From: an uncultured Bacteroidales bacterium
GTDB taxonomy: Bacteria; Bacteroidota; Bacteroidia; Bacteroidales; Paludibacteraceae
Assembly (NCBI GenBank): GCA_902798965.1
Contig: CADBYS010000019.1
Span: 1 to 53,567, forward strand
DNA length: 53,567 nucleotides
Direction of reading: 5' to 3'
In this document: positions 5,933 to 13,731 of the stretch, one piece after another
Numbering within the stretch: the stretch's first letter is position 1
Layout: the number at the start of each line of letters is the position of its first letter
Program-made: the position numbers and the translations under genes
Notes under the pieces: model-generated
The model's database searches: none
Told to the model about the DNA's origin: nothing
The model's input: the letters and a program-made list of their open reading frames with translations, nothing else

Positions 5933-8542
5933 TCAATCCTCCTCCGGCCTGTCCAGTGCCCAGCGGAAGCCTACGTAGATCTTCCAACCCATCGTCGGTG
6001 CCCAAACCATCGAGGCATCGAAGGGCAGCGAGTAGTCCATGATTACCTTTCCCTGTGCGTCGTACGTGCCGGCAATAGGATGCTCTTGCTTGAAGTTCGT
6101 CATGTTTTCCGCGCCCACGTACAGCGAGCAGGTCTTCCAATACTTCGTGATTTGTGCCAGCAGCTGCGGGTACCACTTGTGGTAGATGTTGCCGTCGCGC
6201 GTGAAATATTGTCCGTCGGCTGTCAGTCGCGGGTAGTTCATGTTCCCGCCGGGCAGCTGGTAGTAGTCAGCCACCGCGCCGTCGGGCATTCGCCCGTAGC
6301 CGTTGAACTGTGCCGTGACATCGAACTGCCACTTCTTGAGCGGCGTCTGGTAACTCATCGTAATCAAGCCCTTGAACTTGTTCTGCAGGGCTTTCTCGCG
6401 TAGTTCGTAGCCGCCTGTGGTTGTGTTGAAGGAGGTCTGCCGTACATCGTTGTAGCGGAAAGCTGCCGTCACTGTCCAGCCGCGCAGCACCTCCATCGTG
6501 GCTTCGATCTGCGCCGTGTGGCTGAATGAACGTCCACCGGGCATATCGGTTAGGTTGAAATACTCAATCGTCCCGGTTGAGGCATCGAGGTCAACAAGCA
6601 AGCCGTCCATGAACGTCGTGTAGTAATATTCGGCGCTCAGTTGCAGGTTACGTTTGCCGACAGGTATATCGAACACTGTTGTCACGCCCGCATTGAAACT
6701 GCGTTCCTGGTGCGGGGTGTTTTGTATGCCGTAGTCTGCGTACCAGTTGCGCGTGGATAGTAGCAGCGGTGAGGAATAGTCGGAAATCACGTTCGGCGAA
6801 CGGTAACCAAGACCCATACTGCCGCGCAGTGTCCACCACTCGAACGGCGCATAGCGCACGTTCATGCGAGGCGTGACAAAGAAACCGTAACGCGTTGAGT
6901 AATCCCCACGCAAACCTGCTATCAGTTGCAGCATTTCGCCGTACGTAAAGGTATATTCGGCAAACGCACCGGGTGTCACCTCCCACCGGTCAAGAACGAG
7001 CGGATTGGTATTTACTTTCGACCCCACGGGCAGAATGATGCCTTTGCCCGCTAATGATTCCCAATATTGGTCGTAGTTCACCGACAGACCTGCGGAGAGC
7101 TTGTGGCTCACGTCGTGTCCCACTTGTACGCCGTGATGCTCGTGATGATGCTCGCCTTGATCCCAGGTGTTCTCGAAGATGGCATTCAGGTATCCGTTAG
7201 CCTGCGAGGCTTTCCAGGCTGTGCTGCCGTAGTGGTTCATCTGGTCGTGGTACGATCCGGCGGCGATGATGCCGAGCGACATGCCTGACTCCTCGTCAAA
7301 CACAATGCCGTTTTTCATCACACCTTCCACGCGGTCGGTACGCAGGTCGATCAGGTAGGGATTGGCGGGCATCTTCATGCCCATCTTCTGCGACATATAG
7401 TTCTCGCGTTGCCCGCCGTGACGCTCGTCGTGCAAGCCGCGAACAAAGCACATGAACGTATAGGCATCGTTCTTGTAGCGCCAGCGGTTCAGGATGTTCA
7501 GGATGCGGTCGCGAGGCATATCCAGCACACCGTCGCGGTTGCCGTCCATCGCCCAAGCACCTTCGTGGTAATGGGCGAGCACACTCGTAGATAAGGTGCC
7601 AAGCATCGGGTCGTCGGGGATAGGTATATCCCAGCCGCCGGTCAGGTTCAGCTCGGCATGCAGCTCGGTGTTCACCATCGCATTCACGGCTATGGGACTT
7701 TGTGTATGCGGCTTGAGGTATTCCACGTTGATCTGACCCGTGATGGCCTCGTAGCCGTTGATCACCGACGATGTGCCTTTGCTGATCTGCACGGCATCCA
7801 TCCACGAACCCGGGATGTACTCCAATCCAAAGGATTGTGCCAAGCCGCGCACCGCGGGGGTATTCTCGGTGAGCAGTTGTACGTACGTGCCGCTCAAGCC
7901 CAGCAGACGGATCTGCTTCGCTCCGGTCGCTGCATCGGCAAAGGATACGTCCACCGAAGCGGTCGTCTCAAAACTCTCGCTCAGGTTGCAGCAAGCTGCG
8001 CGGCACAATTCTGCCTGCCCGAAACTCTCCGTATCGAACGCCGAGAATCGTGACTTGATCACTGACTGTTTCTTGGCTTCCACGGTCACCTCGTCCAGCA
8101 GTTCGTTGTCGGGGAGGAGTACGATGGTCATCGGTTTGCGGTCGCGAACGCGCAGCGTATCGTTGCGGTAACCTAAGTACGAGGTGATGAGCAGTTTCGT
8201 TTGCCGTATAGGCTCTATCTCGAACATTCCTTCCGCGTCGGTTGTCGTACCTACAGTCGTCTCAGCCCACCACACATTGGCACCTACCAGCGGTTCGCCC
8301 TTGTCATCCACCACTATGCCATGCAGGTGTGCACTCATAGGCAGCGTGAGCAACATAAGGTACAGCACTACAGCCGCCTTCTTGCAGTTGGCAGCCAACG
8401 AGCAACCGGCGCAACCCGCTGCGCGCTTTGCGCTGCAGTCCGTGCCGCACGCGCACTCTGCACGCCGCTGCCGCCGAATAATCAGCCACATACCTATCGT
8501 GGCACCTATCACAATCAATATCGTTATAATCTTCTGTATCAT
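5933..8542 (-). CDS. TonB-dependent metal receptor fused to a FeoB-associated Cys-rich peptide
   Basis: An 869-residue protein in two parts. Residues 1-55 have one membrane helix (4-22), basic RRQRR, then Cys 30, 32, 36, 44, 47 and 53, which is the layout of the FeoB-associated Cys-rich membrane protein. From residue 56 a second hydrophobic segment (AAVVLYLMLLTLPMSA) looks like the receptor's original signal peptide, followed by a carboxypeptidase-regulatory-like domain (about 73-145), a plug with a Cys cluster (ELCRAACCNLSESF, 177-190) and a 22-strand-type barrel. An extracellular loop near 461-472 is His-rich (HHHEHHGVQVGH). It should import a metal or metal chelate across the outer membrane. 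Its ATG overlaps the feoB stop by four bases. The fusion could be real or a lost stop codon. Confidence 0.85.
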   Translation of the reverse strand: MIQKIITILIVIGATIGMWLIIRRQRRAECACGTDCSAKRAAGCAGCSLAANCKKAAVVLYLMLLTLPMSAHLHGIVVDDKGEPLVGANVWWAETTVGTTTDAEGMFEIEPIRQTKLLITSYLGYRNDTLRVRDRKPMTIVLLPDNELLDEVTVEAKKQSVIKSRFSAFDTESFGQAELCRAACCNLSESFETTASVDVSFADAATGAKQIRLLGLSGTYVQLLTENTPAVRGLAQSFGLEYIPGSWMDAVQISKGTSSVINGYEAITGQINVEYLKPHTQSPIAVNAMVNTELHAELNLTGGWDIPIPDDPMLGTLSTSVLAHYHEGAWAMDGNRDGVLDMPRDRILNILNRWRYKNDAYTFMCFVRGLHDERHGGQRENYMSQKMGMKMPANPYLIDLRTDRVEGVMKNGIVFDEESGMSLGIIAAGSYHDQMNHYGSTAWKASQANGYLNAIFENTWDQGEHHHEHHGVQVGHDVSHKLSAGLSVNYDQYWESLAGKGIILPVGSKVNTNPLVLDRWEVTPGAFAEYTFTYGEMLQLIAGLRGDYSTRYGFFVTPRMNVRYAPFEWWTLRGSMGLGYRSPNVISDYSSPLLLSTRNWYADYGIQNTPHQERSFNAGVTTVFDIPVGKRNLQLSAEYYYTTFMDGLLVDLDASTGTIEYFNLTDMPGGRSFSHTAQIEATMEVLRGWTVTAAFRYNDVRQTSFNTTTGGYELREKALQNKFKGLITMSYQTPLKKWQFDVTAQFNGYGRMPDGAVADYYQLPGGNMNYPRLTADGQYFTRDGNIYHKWYPQLLAQITKYWKTCSLYVGAENMTNFKQEHPIAGTYDAQGKVIMDYSLPFDASMVWAPTMGWKIYVGFRWALDRPEED

Positions 8543-10203
8543 AAAACTAAATTACAAATAAACGCAGCGAGCCAAGCCACAATCAGCGAGTTAACTACGC
8601 TGAACATCGCCCACCGCCAACCTAATTCCTTGCGCAGCGTGGAAACGGTAGCCACGCAGGGGAAGTACAACAGAATGAACACTAAGAACGCGTACGCCGT
8701 GCCCGCACTCAGCGCCATGCTTGTCAGATCGTAGCCGAAGAGGATAGCGAACGTTGCCGCTATAGCCTCCTTGGCGGGAATACCGGTCATCAGGCACACG
8801 CACATTCGCCAGTCGAAGCCCAGCGGTGCCATCAGCGGCTCCAGCCAATGACCGATAGCAGCCAGCCACGAGTGCTCGATGTCCGCCACACTTTCGGCGG
8901 GGAAGTACTCCAATGCCCAGATAATGATTGAGGCAAATAGCACGACGGTGGTTATCTTTTTTAGGAAATCCTTTACGCGGAACCATACGTGCCCGCTTAT
9001 CGAACGCAGCGAGGGTACTTTGAAGTCCGGCAACTCGTTCACGCAATCATCCTCCGTGGTGCGGAACCACTTCGTTTTCTTTAGAATGAACGCCAACACG
9101 AAACTCAGCAACATACCCAACACGTACAGCGAGGCAAGTATCAGCGCGTGATGACCGGCAAAGAACGTGCTGATCAGTAGGATATATACCGGCAGTCGTG
9201 CCGAGCAGCTCATGAATGGAACCATCAGCATCGTTACGGCGCGGTTCTTGGGGTTGGGTATAGCGTCGCGCGTGGCGATGATGGCCGGTACGTTGCAGTC
9301 AAAACCCATCAGCAGCGGGAAGAAACTTCGTCCGTGCAAGCCCAACAGGTGCATGAAGTGATCCATCAGGTAGTTGATACGCGCGGTGTAGCCTATATCT
9401 TCGATAAGGCTCAGGCAGAAAAACAGAATAATGATGTTCGGCAACGCTGTTACCAGCGATCCTACGCCTTGCACTACGCCGTCAGCCAGCAAGCTGCGCA
9501 GCCATCCGTCGGGCATCTGCCCGATGATAAACTCGTACAACCAGTCCACACCTCCTTGCATCCAGTCCTGTAGCGGCGCGCCAATCGCGAACGTTGCCCA
9601 GAACACCAAGCCCATCACGGCAAAGAAGATCGGGAATCCCGTCCACTTGTTCGTCAGCAGACGGTTGACGCGCTCTTCCAGGGTCTTTGTATCCGCCTCG
9701 GGGTGGATAAGTACCTGCATGAGCAGACCTTCCATATACGCGTGCCAGGCCTCCTCGTCCGTCTGTTCCCAGCCGTGAACGATGAAGCGCTCGCGTGCCT
9801 GCATTCTGGGGTCGATGGCAACACGGCGTATCGTCTGACTCAGCTCCAGCAGTCCCTCACCGGTCACTGTACTTACGGTCATCACGGGCACACCGGTCTG
9901 TTCACGGAACGTCTGCAAGTCCAGCCGGTGCCCTGTTTTGAGCAGCAGGTCGTACCTATTTATGGCGATGACCATCGGGTGCCGGTGCTCCATGAACGAC
10001 GGTGTCATCTGCAAGCACTCCCGCAGCCGCAAGGCATCCACCACTTGCAGCACTACATCTGTCGGGGTAGTCAGCGTATCCATCTGCTCGTGCGACGAAC
10101 ACTCGTCGAACGTCCATCCCGGACGCGCAAGCCGCTCGATGACAGCACTTTTGCCGCTGCCATCCAGCCCCACTACGGTAATATGTAATGCTTCGTTTGC
10201 CAT
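8539..10203 (-). CDS. feoB: Ferrous iron transporter FeoB, short form with degenerate G domain
   Basis: A 554-residue FeoB; family members are usually 700 residues or more. The membrane core is complete: pore motifs GFDCNVPAIIATR, PFMSCSARLPVY and GIPAKEA, with two Gate-like halves. The N-terminal G domain is reduced. G1 reads GLDGSGKS (12-19) instead of GNPNxGKT/S; only about 30 residues separate it from VVLQVVDALRL, so switch I/G2 is missing and the G3 DLPG is reduced to RPGW. G4 is NRYD (82-85). No feoA is seen. It heads the minus-strand iron operon from the promoter at 10286-10316. GTP use is doubtful on this evidence; Fe(II) transport is inferred from the core. Confidence 0.9.
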   Translation of the reverse strand: MANEALHITVVGLDGSGKSAVIERLARPGWTFDECSSHEQMDTLTTPTDVVLQVVDALRLRECLQMTPSFMEHRHPMVIAINRYDLLLKTGHRLDLQTFREQTGVPVMTVSTVTGEGLLELSQTIRRVAIDPRMQARERFIVHGWEQTDEEAWHAYMEGLLMQVLIHPEADTKTLEERVNRLLTNKWTGFPIFFAVMGLVFWATFAIGAPLQDWMQGGVDWLYEFIIGQMPDGWLRSLLADGVVQGVGSLVTALPNIIILFFCLSLIEDIGYTARINYLMDHFMHLLGLHGRSFFPLLMGFDCNVPAIIATRDAIPNPKNRAVTMLMVPFMSCSARLPVYILLISTFFAGHHALILASLYVLGMLLSFVLAFILKKTKWFRTTEDDCVNELPDFKVPSLRSISGHVWFRVKDFLKKITTVVLFASIIIWALEYFPAESVADIEHSWLAAIGHWLEPLMAPLGFDWRMCVCLMTGIPAKEAIAATFAILFGYDLTSMALSAGTAYAFLVFILLYFPCVATVSTLRKELGWRWAMFSVVNSLIVAWLAAFICNLVL

Positions 10204-10273
10204 TGTTTTTTGCTTTCTACTTTCGACTTTTTACTTTCTGCTTTTGACTTTCGACTTTTGACTTTCGACTTTC
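10204..10273 (-). repeat. GAAAGTC heptamer array forming the feoB leader
   Basis: Read on the minus strand, ten consecutive 7-base units (GAAAGTC, AAAAGTC, GAAAGCA, AAAAACA and variants) run in exact phase up to the feoB ATG. They fill nearly the whole leader between the predicted transcription start near 10279 and the start codon. Confidence 0.9.
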
Positions 10274-10285
10274 TCTTACAGACTG

Positions 10286-10316
10286 CAAAGGTACAACATT
10301 TTTTTCATATTTGCAA
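10286..10316 (-). promoter_or_regulatory. feoB: Promoter of the feoB operon
   Basis: On the minus strand TTGC (10313-10316), 19 bases, TACCTTTG (10286-10293). It predicts a leader of about 75 bases made of heptamer repeats. No Fur-like palindrome is obvious. Confidence 0.8.
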
Positions 10317-10506
10317 TAACTATTTGTAGGTATTTTGATTTTACACCTGCAAGATTCGTTTTTTGCTCAATCCGGTTGCTTTTTTCCGGTTTAGTCAATC
10401 TGATATCTGAATTCTATTAAAAATGCTGTATGAGCGGCGGATTTTGCGGTAAGAGGTATCAAAAATGCAGAATTTGCGTACTTAAGTTACTTTTTTTGAT
10501 AAAATG

Positions 10507-10538
10507 TTTGCAAATTCCAATTTTTTTGATTATCTTTG
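10507..10538 (+). promoter_or_regulatory. Promoter of the EF-hand lipoprotein gene
   Basis: TTTG (10507-10510), 20 bases, TATCTTTG (10531-10538). The predicted start near 10545 lies downstream of the upstream in-frame ATG at 10430 and 23 bases before the ATG at 10568, which fixes the real start. Confidence 0.85.
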
Positions 10539-10567
10539 TAGCCTTATCTGAAAAATATCGGTATTTT

Positions 10568-12049
10568 ATGAAACGTATATCTCTTTTTGTATTATCCTTG
10601 CCACTGCTGTTGGCAAGTTGCGGTGTGACTCGTATCGTTACCGTAGCTCCCGCTCCGGAGCCTGTCGTAGTAACCGCTCAGCCCCAGACAGTGGTAGTAA
10701 ATCAGCCGACAACGGTTTATACCGCTCCGGTAAGTACAACCGTCACGTACCCGCGCACGCACACTACGCGTACCACTACTATAGATGTGACTCCGCTGAC
10801 CCAGGATATAAGTCTGTATCTGGATCTTCAAGCCGTGGCTGCGGCTTTCGCGCAGGCGAACTCGGTAGAGGAGTTTGAGATGATCCTGAACTCGAACGCG
10901 TACATCATCTCGAACCTCGACCTCAATCACGACGGATATATTGATTACTTGCGCGTGCTGGAGACCATCGAGGGCTACAACCATGTGCTGCTCATCCAAG
11001 CCGTGCTGGCAGCTAACATCTATCAGGATGTTGCCACGCTGATAGTGGAGATGGGTTATGCCACGCCTTATGTTCAGGTTATAGGCGCGCCGTACATCTA
11101 CGGTGTGAACTATATCATTGAACCGGTTTACTACAAGCGTCCGCCGATGTACGACCGTTGGGGCAGACCGAACTATACCTACTGGCGTTCGCCGTACTAC
11201 TGGGATCACTTCCCCCATCACTACGGCCACCATGCTCCGTACCATTTGGGTCATTACCAGGCGTACGTGACTACGTACATGGAGAATCACCACTACTGCC
11301 ACACTGTGCATTATGTGGATCATCATCACTACAGCCGCTATGAGGATGTGTCACGTCCCGTATCGCGTAACGATTACGGTCAGCAGTACCCGGAGCAGTC
11401 GTTCTCGCGCCGTACAACGGCTACCTACGTACCTGCCGGCGGTTCGCAGCCCACGCGCGTAAGCAACGCCCGTCAGTTGCAGCAGGCCGTAGAGCAGTCG
11501 GGTGCATCGCGTACGACCACAAGCACGCGCACTACGAATACTCGCTCAAGCGGCACTACGCAATCCACACGCACCACGAGCACGCAGCAGCCTACGCAAC
11601 AGCGTACACAGTCGGCTCAACCTGCACAGCAGAGCACGACAAGTTCGCGCACTACGGCTACGCAACAGCCGACTACAAGCTCACGCACATCGAGCACAAC
11701 TACGCAGCAGCCGACTACCAGCTCGCGCACTTCGGCTACACAACAGCAATCAACCAGCTCGCGCACATCAAGCACGCAGCGCAAGAGCGAAACAACAACG
11801 CCCACCACGCAGCGTAAGAGCGAAGCTACAACCACCACACGCGTTCGTACCTCAGGCACGACGAGCACCAAACGTTCGCCGGCTACCAACAATACCAAGA
11901 GTACAACTACCCGCACAAGTGGAACGAGTACTCGCACAAGTGGCACAAGTACCCGCAGTAGCGGTTCGGGTAGCAGTACCCGCACGAGCGGTTCGAGCGA
12001 TACGAACACGCGGAACTCCGGCAACCGGACTACTTCAACACGCAAGTAA
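10568..12049 (+). CDS. EF-hand lipoprotein with long Ser/Thr/Arg repeat tail (paralog 1)
   Basis: A 493-residue protein from the ATG that follows the promoter. Signal peptide and lipobox LLASC give lipid Cys18. Residues about 78-210 hold a conserved domain: an amphipathic helical part, one EF-hand-like loop DLNHDGYIDYL (118-128), then IYQDVATLIVEMGY and YGVNYIIEPVYY. A His/Tyr-rich segment follows (about 220-265), then a low-complexity tail of over 200 residues made of S/T/R/Q repeats such as QQPTTSSRTS. The gene at 37070-38461 encodes a clear paralog. No function is known to me; surface exposure and Ca binding are inferred. The ORF could be read from 10430, but that is upstream of the promoter. 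Confidence 0.75.
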   Translation: MKRISLFVLSLPLLLASCGVTRIVTVAPAPEPVVVTAQPQTVVVNQPTTVYTAPVSTTVTYPRTHTTRTTTIDVTPLTQDISLYLDLQAVAAAFAQANSVEEFEMILNSNAYIISNLDLNHDGYIDYLRVLETIEGYNHVLLIQAVLAANIYQDVATLIVEMGYATPYVQVIGAPYIYGVNYIIEPVYYKRPPMYDRWGRPNYTYWRSPYYWDHFPHHYGHHAPYHLGHYQAYVTTYMENHHYCHTVHYVDHHHYSRYEDVSRPVSRNDYGQQYPEQSFSRRTTATYVPAGGSQPTRVSNARQLQQAVEQSGASRTTTSTRTTNTRSSGTTQSTRTTSTQQPTQQRTQSAQPAQQSTTSSRTTATQQPTTSSRTSSTTTQQPTTSSRTSATQQQSTSSRTSSTQRKSETTTPTTQRKSEATTTTRVRTSGTTSTKRSPATNNTKSTTTRTSGTSTRTSGTSTRSSGSGSSTRTSGSSDTNTRNSGNRTTSTRK

Positions 12050-12691
12050 GTGTTGGCTGAACGCTTGCATACTGCACGCAGTTTCCTGCGTCATCAACTG
12101 ACTGCATGGAACACGGGTGGGGAAGGAATACATTCGCCCTCGTTGTTCTATCTGGTCAGGATGATCATCTACGACGATAATGCGTATTACGCTTTCGACG
12201 AGATAGAACGGCATCGTGCAGCCTTGCAGCGCAACCATCCCGACGTACGGCAGGTATCGGTGAAGGCCGGTCGCCTGCTGTTTCGGTTGGTGAACTACCT
12301 GAGTCAGACGCAGCAAGAGCCGCTGACAATCGTGGAGACAGGTCATGCACCCGGGATGAGTACATGGTACTTGTCAACACCCACGGAGAGGAATATTGTC
12401 GTGTGTTGCGAGAAGCCTGAGGATGATTGCCCCAAGCGTGTAGATCTGGCTTATGTTGCCGGCGAGCCGACGTGCGAGGCGATGCTACGCGATTGCCGCA
12501 GGTTGTTGCCACGCATGACGAACCATAGTATTTTGGTGATCAGTGGCATCCACCGAACGAAAGAGAGCGAGCAGGTCTGGCAGGCAATACAAGCCGAGAA
12601 ACAGGTGACAAGCACGCTGGATCTGTACAGCGTAGGTATAGTGCTCTTCAACAAGCATTATATCCGCAAACATTACAAACTACGATTCTGA
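12050..12691 (+). CDS. Class I methyltransferase-like protein
   Basis: A 213-residue protein starting at a GTG directly after the previous stop (a TTG follows it). It matches the plan of a Bacteroidetes SAM-dependent methyltransferase group: GGEGIHSPSLFYLVR near the N-terminus, YYAFDEIERHR, AGRLLFRLVNYL, and the C-terminal LDLYSVGIVLFNKHYIRKHYKLRF block. Motif I reads VETGHAPGMSTWYL where E-L-G-T-S-x-G-x-S/T-T is usual, so the acidic and glycine positions are changed and the aspartates of the DD-W catalytic-like segment are lost (VISGIHRTKE). It may be a catalytically weak or inactive member. Substrate unknown. Confidence 0.6.
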   Translation: MLAERLHTARSFLRHQLTAWNTGGEGIHSPSLFYLVRMIIYDDNAYYAFDEIERHRAALQRNHPDVRQVSVKAGRLLFRLVNYLSQTQQEPLTIVETGHAPGMSTWYLSTPTERNIVVCCEKPEDDCPKRVDLAYVAGEPTCEAMLRDCRRLLPRMTNHSILVISGIHRTKESEQVWQAIQAEKQVTSTLDLYSVGIVLFNKHYIRKHYKLRF

Positions 12692-12702
12692 TAACTGATA
12701 GT
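12689..12702 (+). repeat. TGANNNC heptamers starting at a stop codon
   Basis: TGATAAC and TGATAGT; the first unit contains the TGA stop of the preceding gene. The pair ends six bases before the next ATG. Confidence 0.7.
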
Positions 12703-12707
12703 TTACA

Positions 12708-13301
12708 ATGATATATACAAAAACAGGAGATAAAGGTACAACCTCGCTTGCAAGCGGCGAGCGGGTGAAAAAGAGCGATCTGCGGATCGAGACCTACGGC
12801 ACAGCTGACGAACTGAATGCATATTTCGGTTGGCTGGGCGCAATGTTGGAGAAGATGTGCGGCGAGTTGCCCCCGGATGAGCCGGTGAAAGATGTGACCG
12901 TACATTGCGAGCAGGTGCTGACGATACAGAACAAACTGTTCAACCTTGGTGCGTTCCTCTCGGAAGCTCCGGGCGAATGGATCAGCGAACTGGATGTGAC
13001 GGAAGTGGAGCGTTGGATCGATCGCTTACAGGAAGAACTGCCCCCGCAACATGCTTTCAGCCTGCCGGCAGGTAGCGAAGAGATAGCTGCTGCGCATATC
13101 TGTCGAACGGTAACAAGACGACTCGAACGACTCATGGTTCGACTGCTCGATGAACTGACCGCCGAAAACGCCGAACCTGACAGGTTGGAGCAACTGCGCA
13201 TTTCGCTGCGTTGGGTGAACAGAATTTCTGATTTTTGTTATGTTTTGTCACGAAAATGTAACATTTTGCTTGAAAAATCGCCAATTTTGTGGAAAAAATG
13301 A
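12708..13301 (+). CDS. Cob(I)alamin adenosyltransferase (PduO-type)
   Basis: A 197-residue PduO-type ATP:cob(I)alamin adenosyltransferase. The ATP-binding N-terminus YTKTGDKGTTSLASGERVKK is intact, and the cobalamin-side motifs TRRLERLMVRL and NRISDFCYVLSRKCN are present, with Leu in place of the usual Ala in RRAER. It makes adenosylcobalamin for B12-dependent enzymes. The gene follows the methyltransferase-like gene by 16 bases that are mostly heptamer repeat. The last 15 residues are AT-rich in codon use. Trimeric cytosolic enzyme by family knowledge. Confidence 0.9.
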   Translation: MIYTKTGDKGTTSLASGERVKKSDLRIETYGTADELNAYFGWLGAMLEKMCGELPPDEPVKDVTVHCEQVLTIQNKLFNLGAFLSEAPGEWISELDVTEVERWIDRLQEELPPQHAFSLPAGSEEIAAAHICRTVTRRLERLMVRLLDELTAENAEPDRLEQLRISLRWVNRISDFCYVLSRKCNILLEKSPILWKK

Positions 13302-13319
13302 AAAAAAATGCAAAAAAAC

Positions 13320-13350
13320 TTGCACAATTCGATATTTTTTTGTAACTTTG
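13320..13350 (+). promoter_or_regulatory. Promoter of the DUF2795 gene and T9SS operon
   Basis: TTGC (13320-13323), 19 bases, TAACTTTG (13343-13350). The leader to the ATG at 13480 is about 120 bases and holds a 17-codon frame (ATG 13369 to TAA 13422, basic peptide MRSKRTALRMIVGVNKG) and a GCGCT/AGCGC hairpin at its start. It is the only clear promoter before porP-porN. Confidence 0.8.
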
Positions 13351-13479
13351 CGCGAAATTTTGTGTATCATGCGCTCAAAGCGCACTGCTTTGCGTATGAT
13401 AGTAGGCGTAAATAAGGGGTAAAATGCCCTTAAAATACGTGCTAAAAAGCATAAAAAACGTTACTAAAAAACGAGGACT

Positions 13480-13701
13480 ATGTATTGGAATCTGGAATTG
13501 GCATCGAAGTTGGAAGACGCTCCATGGCCTGCAACGCGTGATGAGTTGCTGGACTATGCTCAGCGTACGGGTGCCCCGATGGAGGTGATAGAGAACCTCA
13601 ACGAAATTGAGGATGATGAGGAGGAGTTCGAGTCTATAGAGGACTTGTGGCCTGATTTTCCGACGAAGGATGACTTTTTCTTCGACGAGGAGGAGTATTA
13701 A
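13480..13701 (+). CDS. DUF2795 small acidic protein
   Basis: A 73-residue acidic protein of the DUF2795 family as found across Bacteroidetes: MYWNLELASKLEDAPWPATR, a helix-forming block RDELLDYAQRTGAPMEVIENL, then a highly acidic tail ending in FFDEEEY. No enzyme motif is present. Members are short and conserved; the function is not established. It lies 30 bases before porP and is the first gene after the promoter, so it belongs to the same transcript as the secretion genes by position. Confidence 0.85.
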   Translation: MYWNLELASKLEDAPWPATRDELLDYAQRTGAPMEVIENLNEIEDDEEEFESIEDLWPDFPTKDDFFFDEEEY

Positions 13702-13731
13702 TCTCTTCCAGATCAAAAAACGAACGTTGGC

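Larger units (their letters stand above)
10274..10567. other. Intergenic region with two divergent promoters
   Basis: Apart from the feoB promoter (10286-10316) and the lipoprotein promoter (10507-10538) I see nothing coding. An in-frame extension of the next gene back to 10430 exists but starts upstream of that gene's promoter, so it is not translated. The middle (10320-10500) is AT-rich without clear repeats. Confidence 0.6.

Noticed and set aside
10430-10567. 46-codon upstream extension of the EF-hand lipoprotein
   Set aside because: A promoter lies inside it and the signal peptide with lipobox starts at the ATG at 10568.
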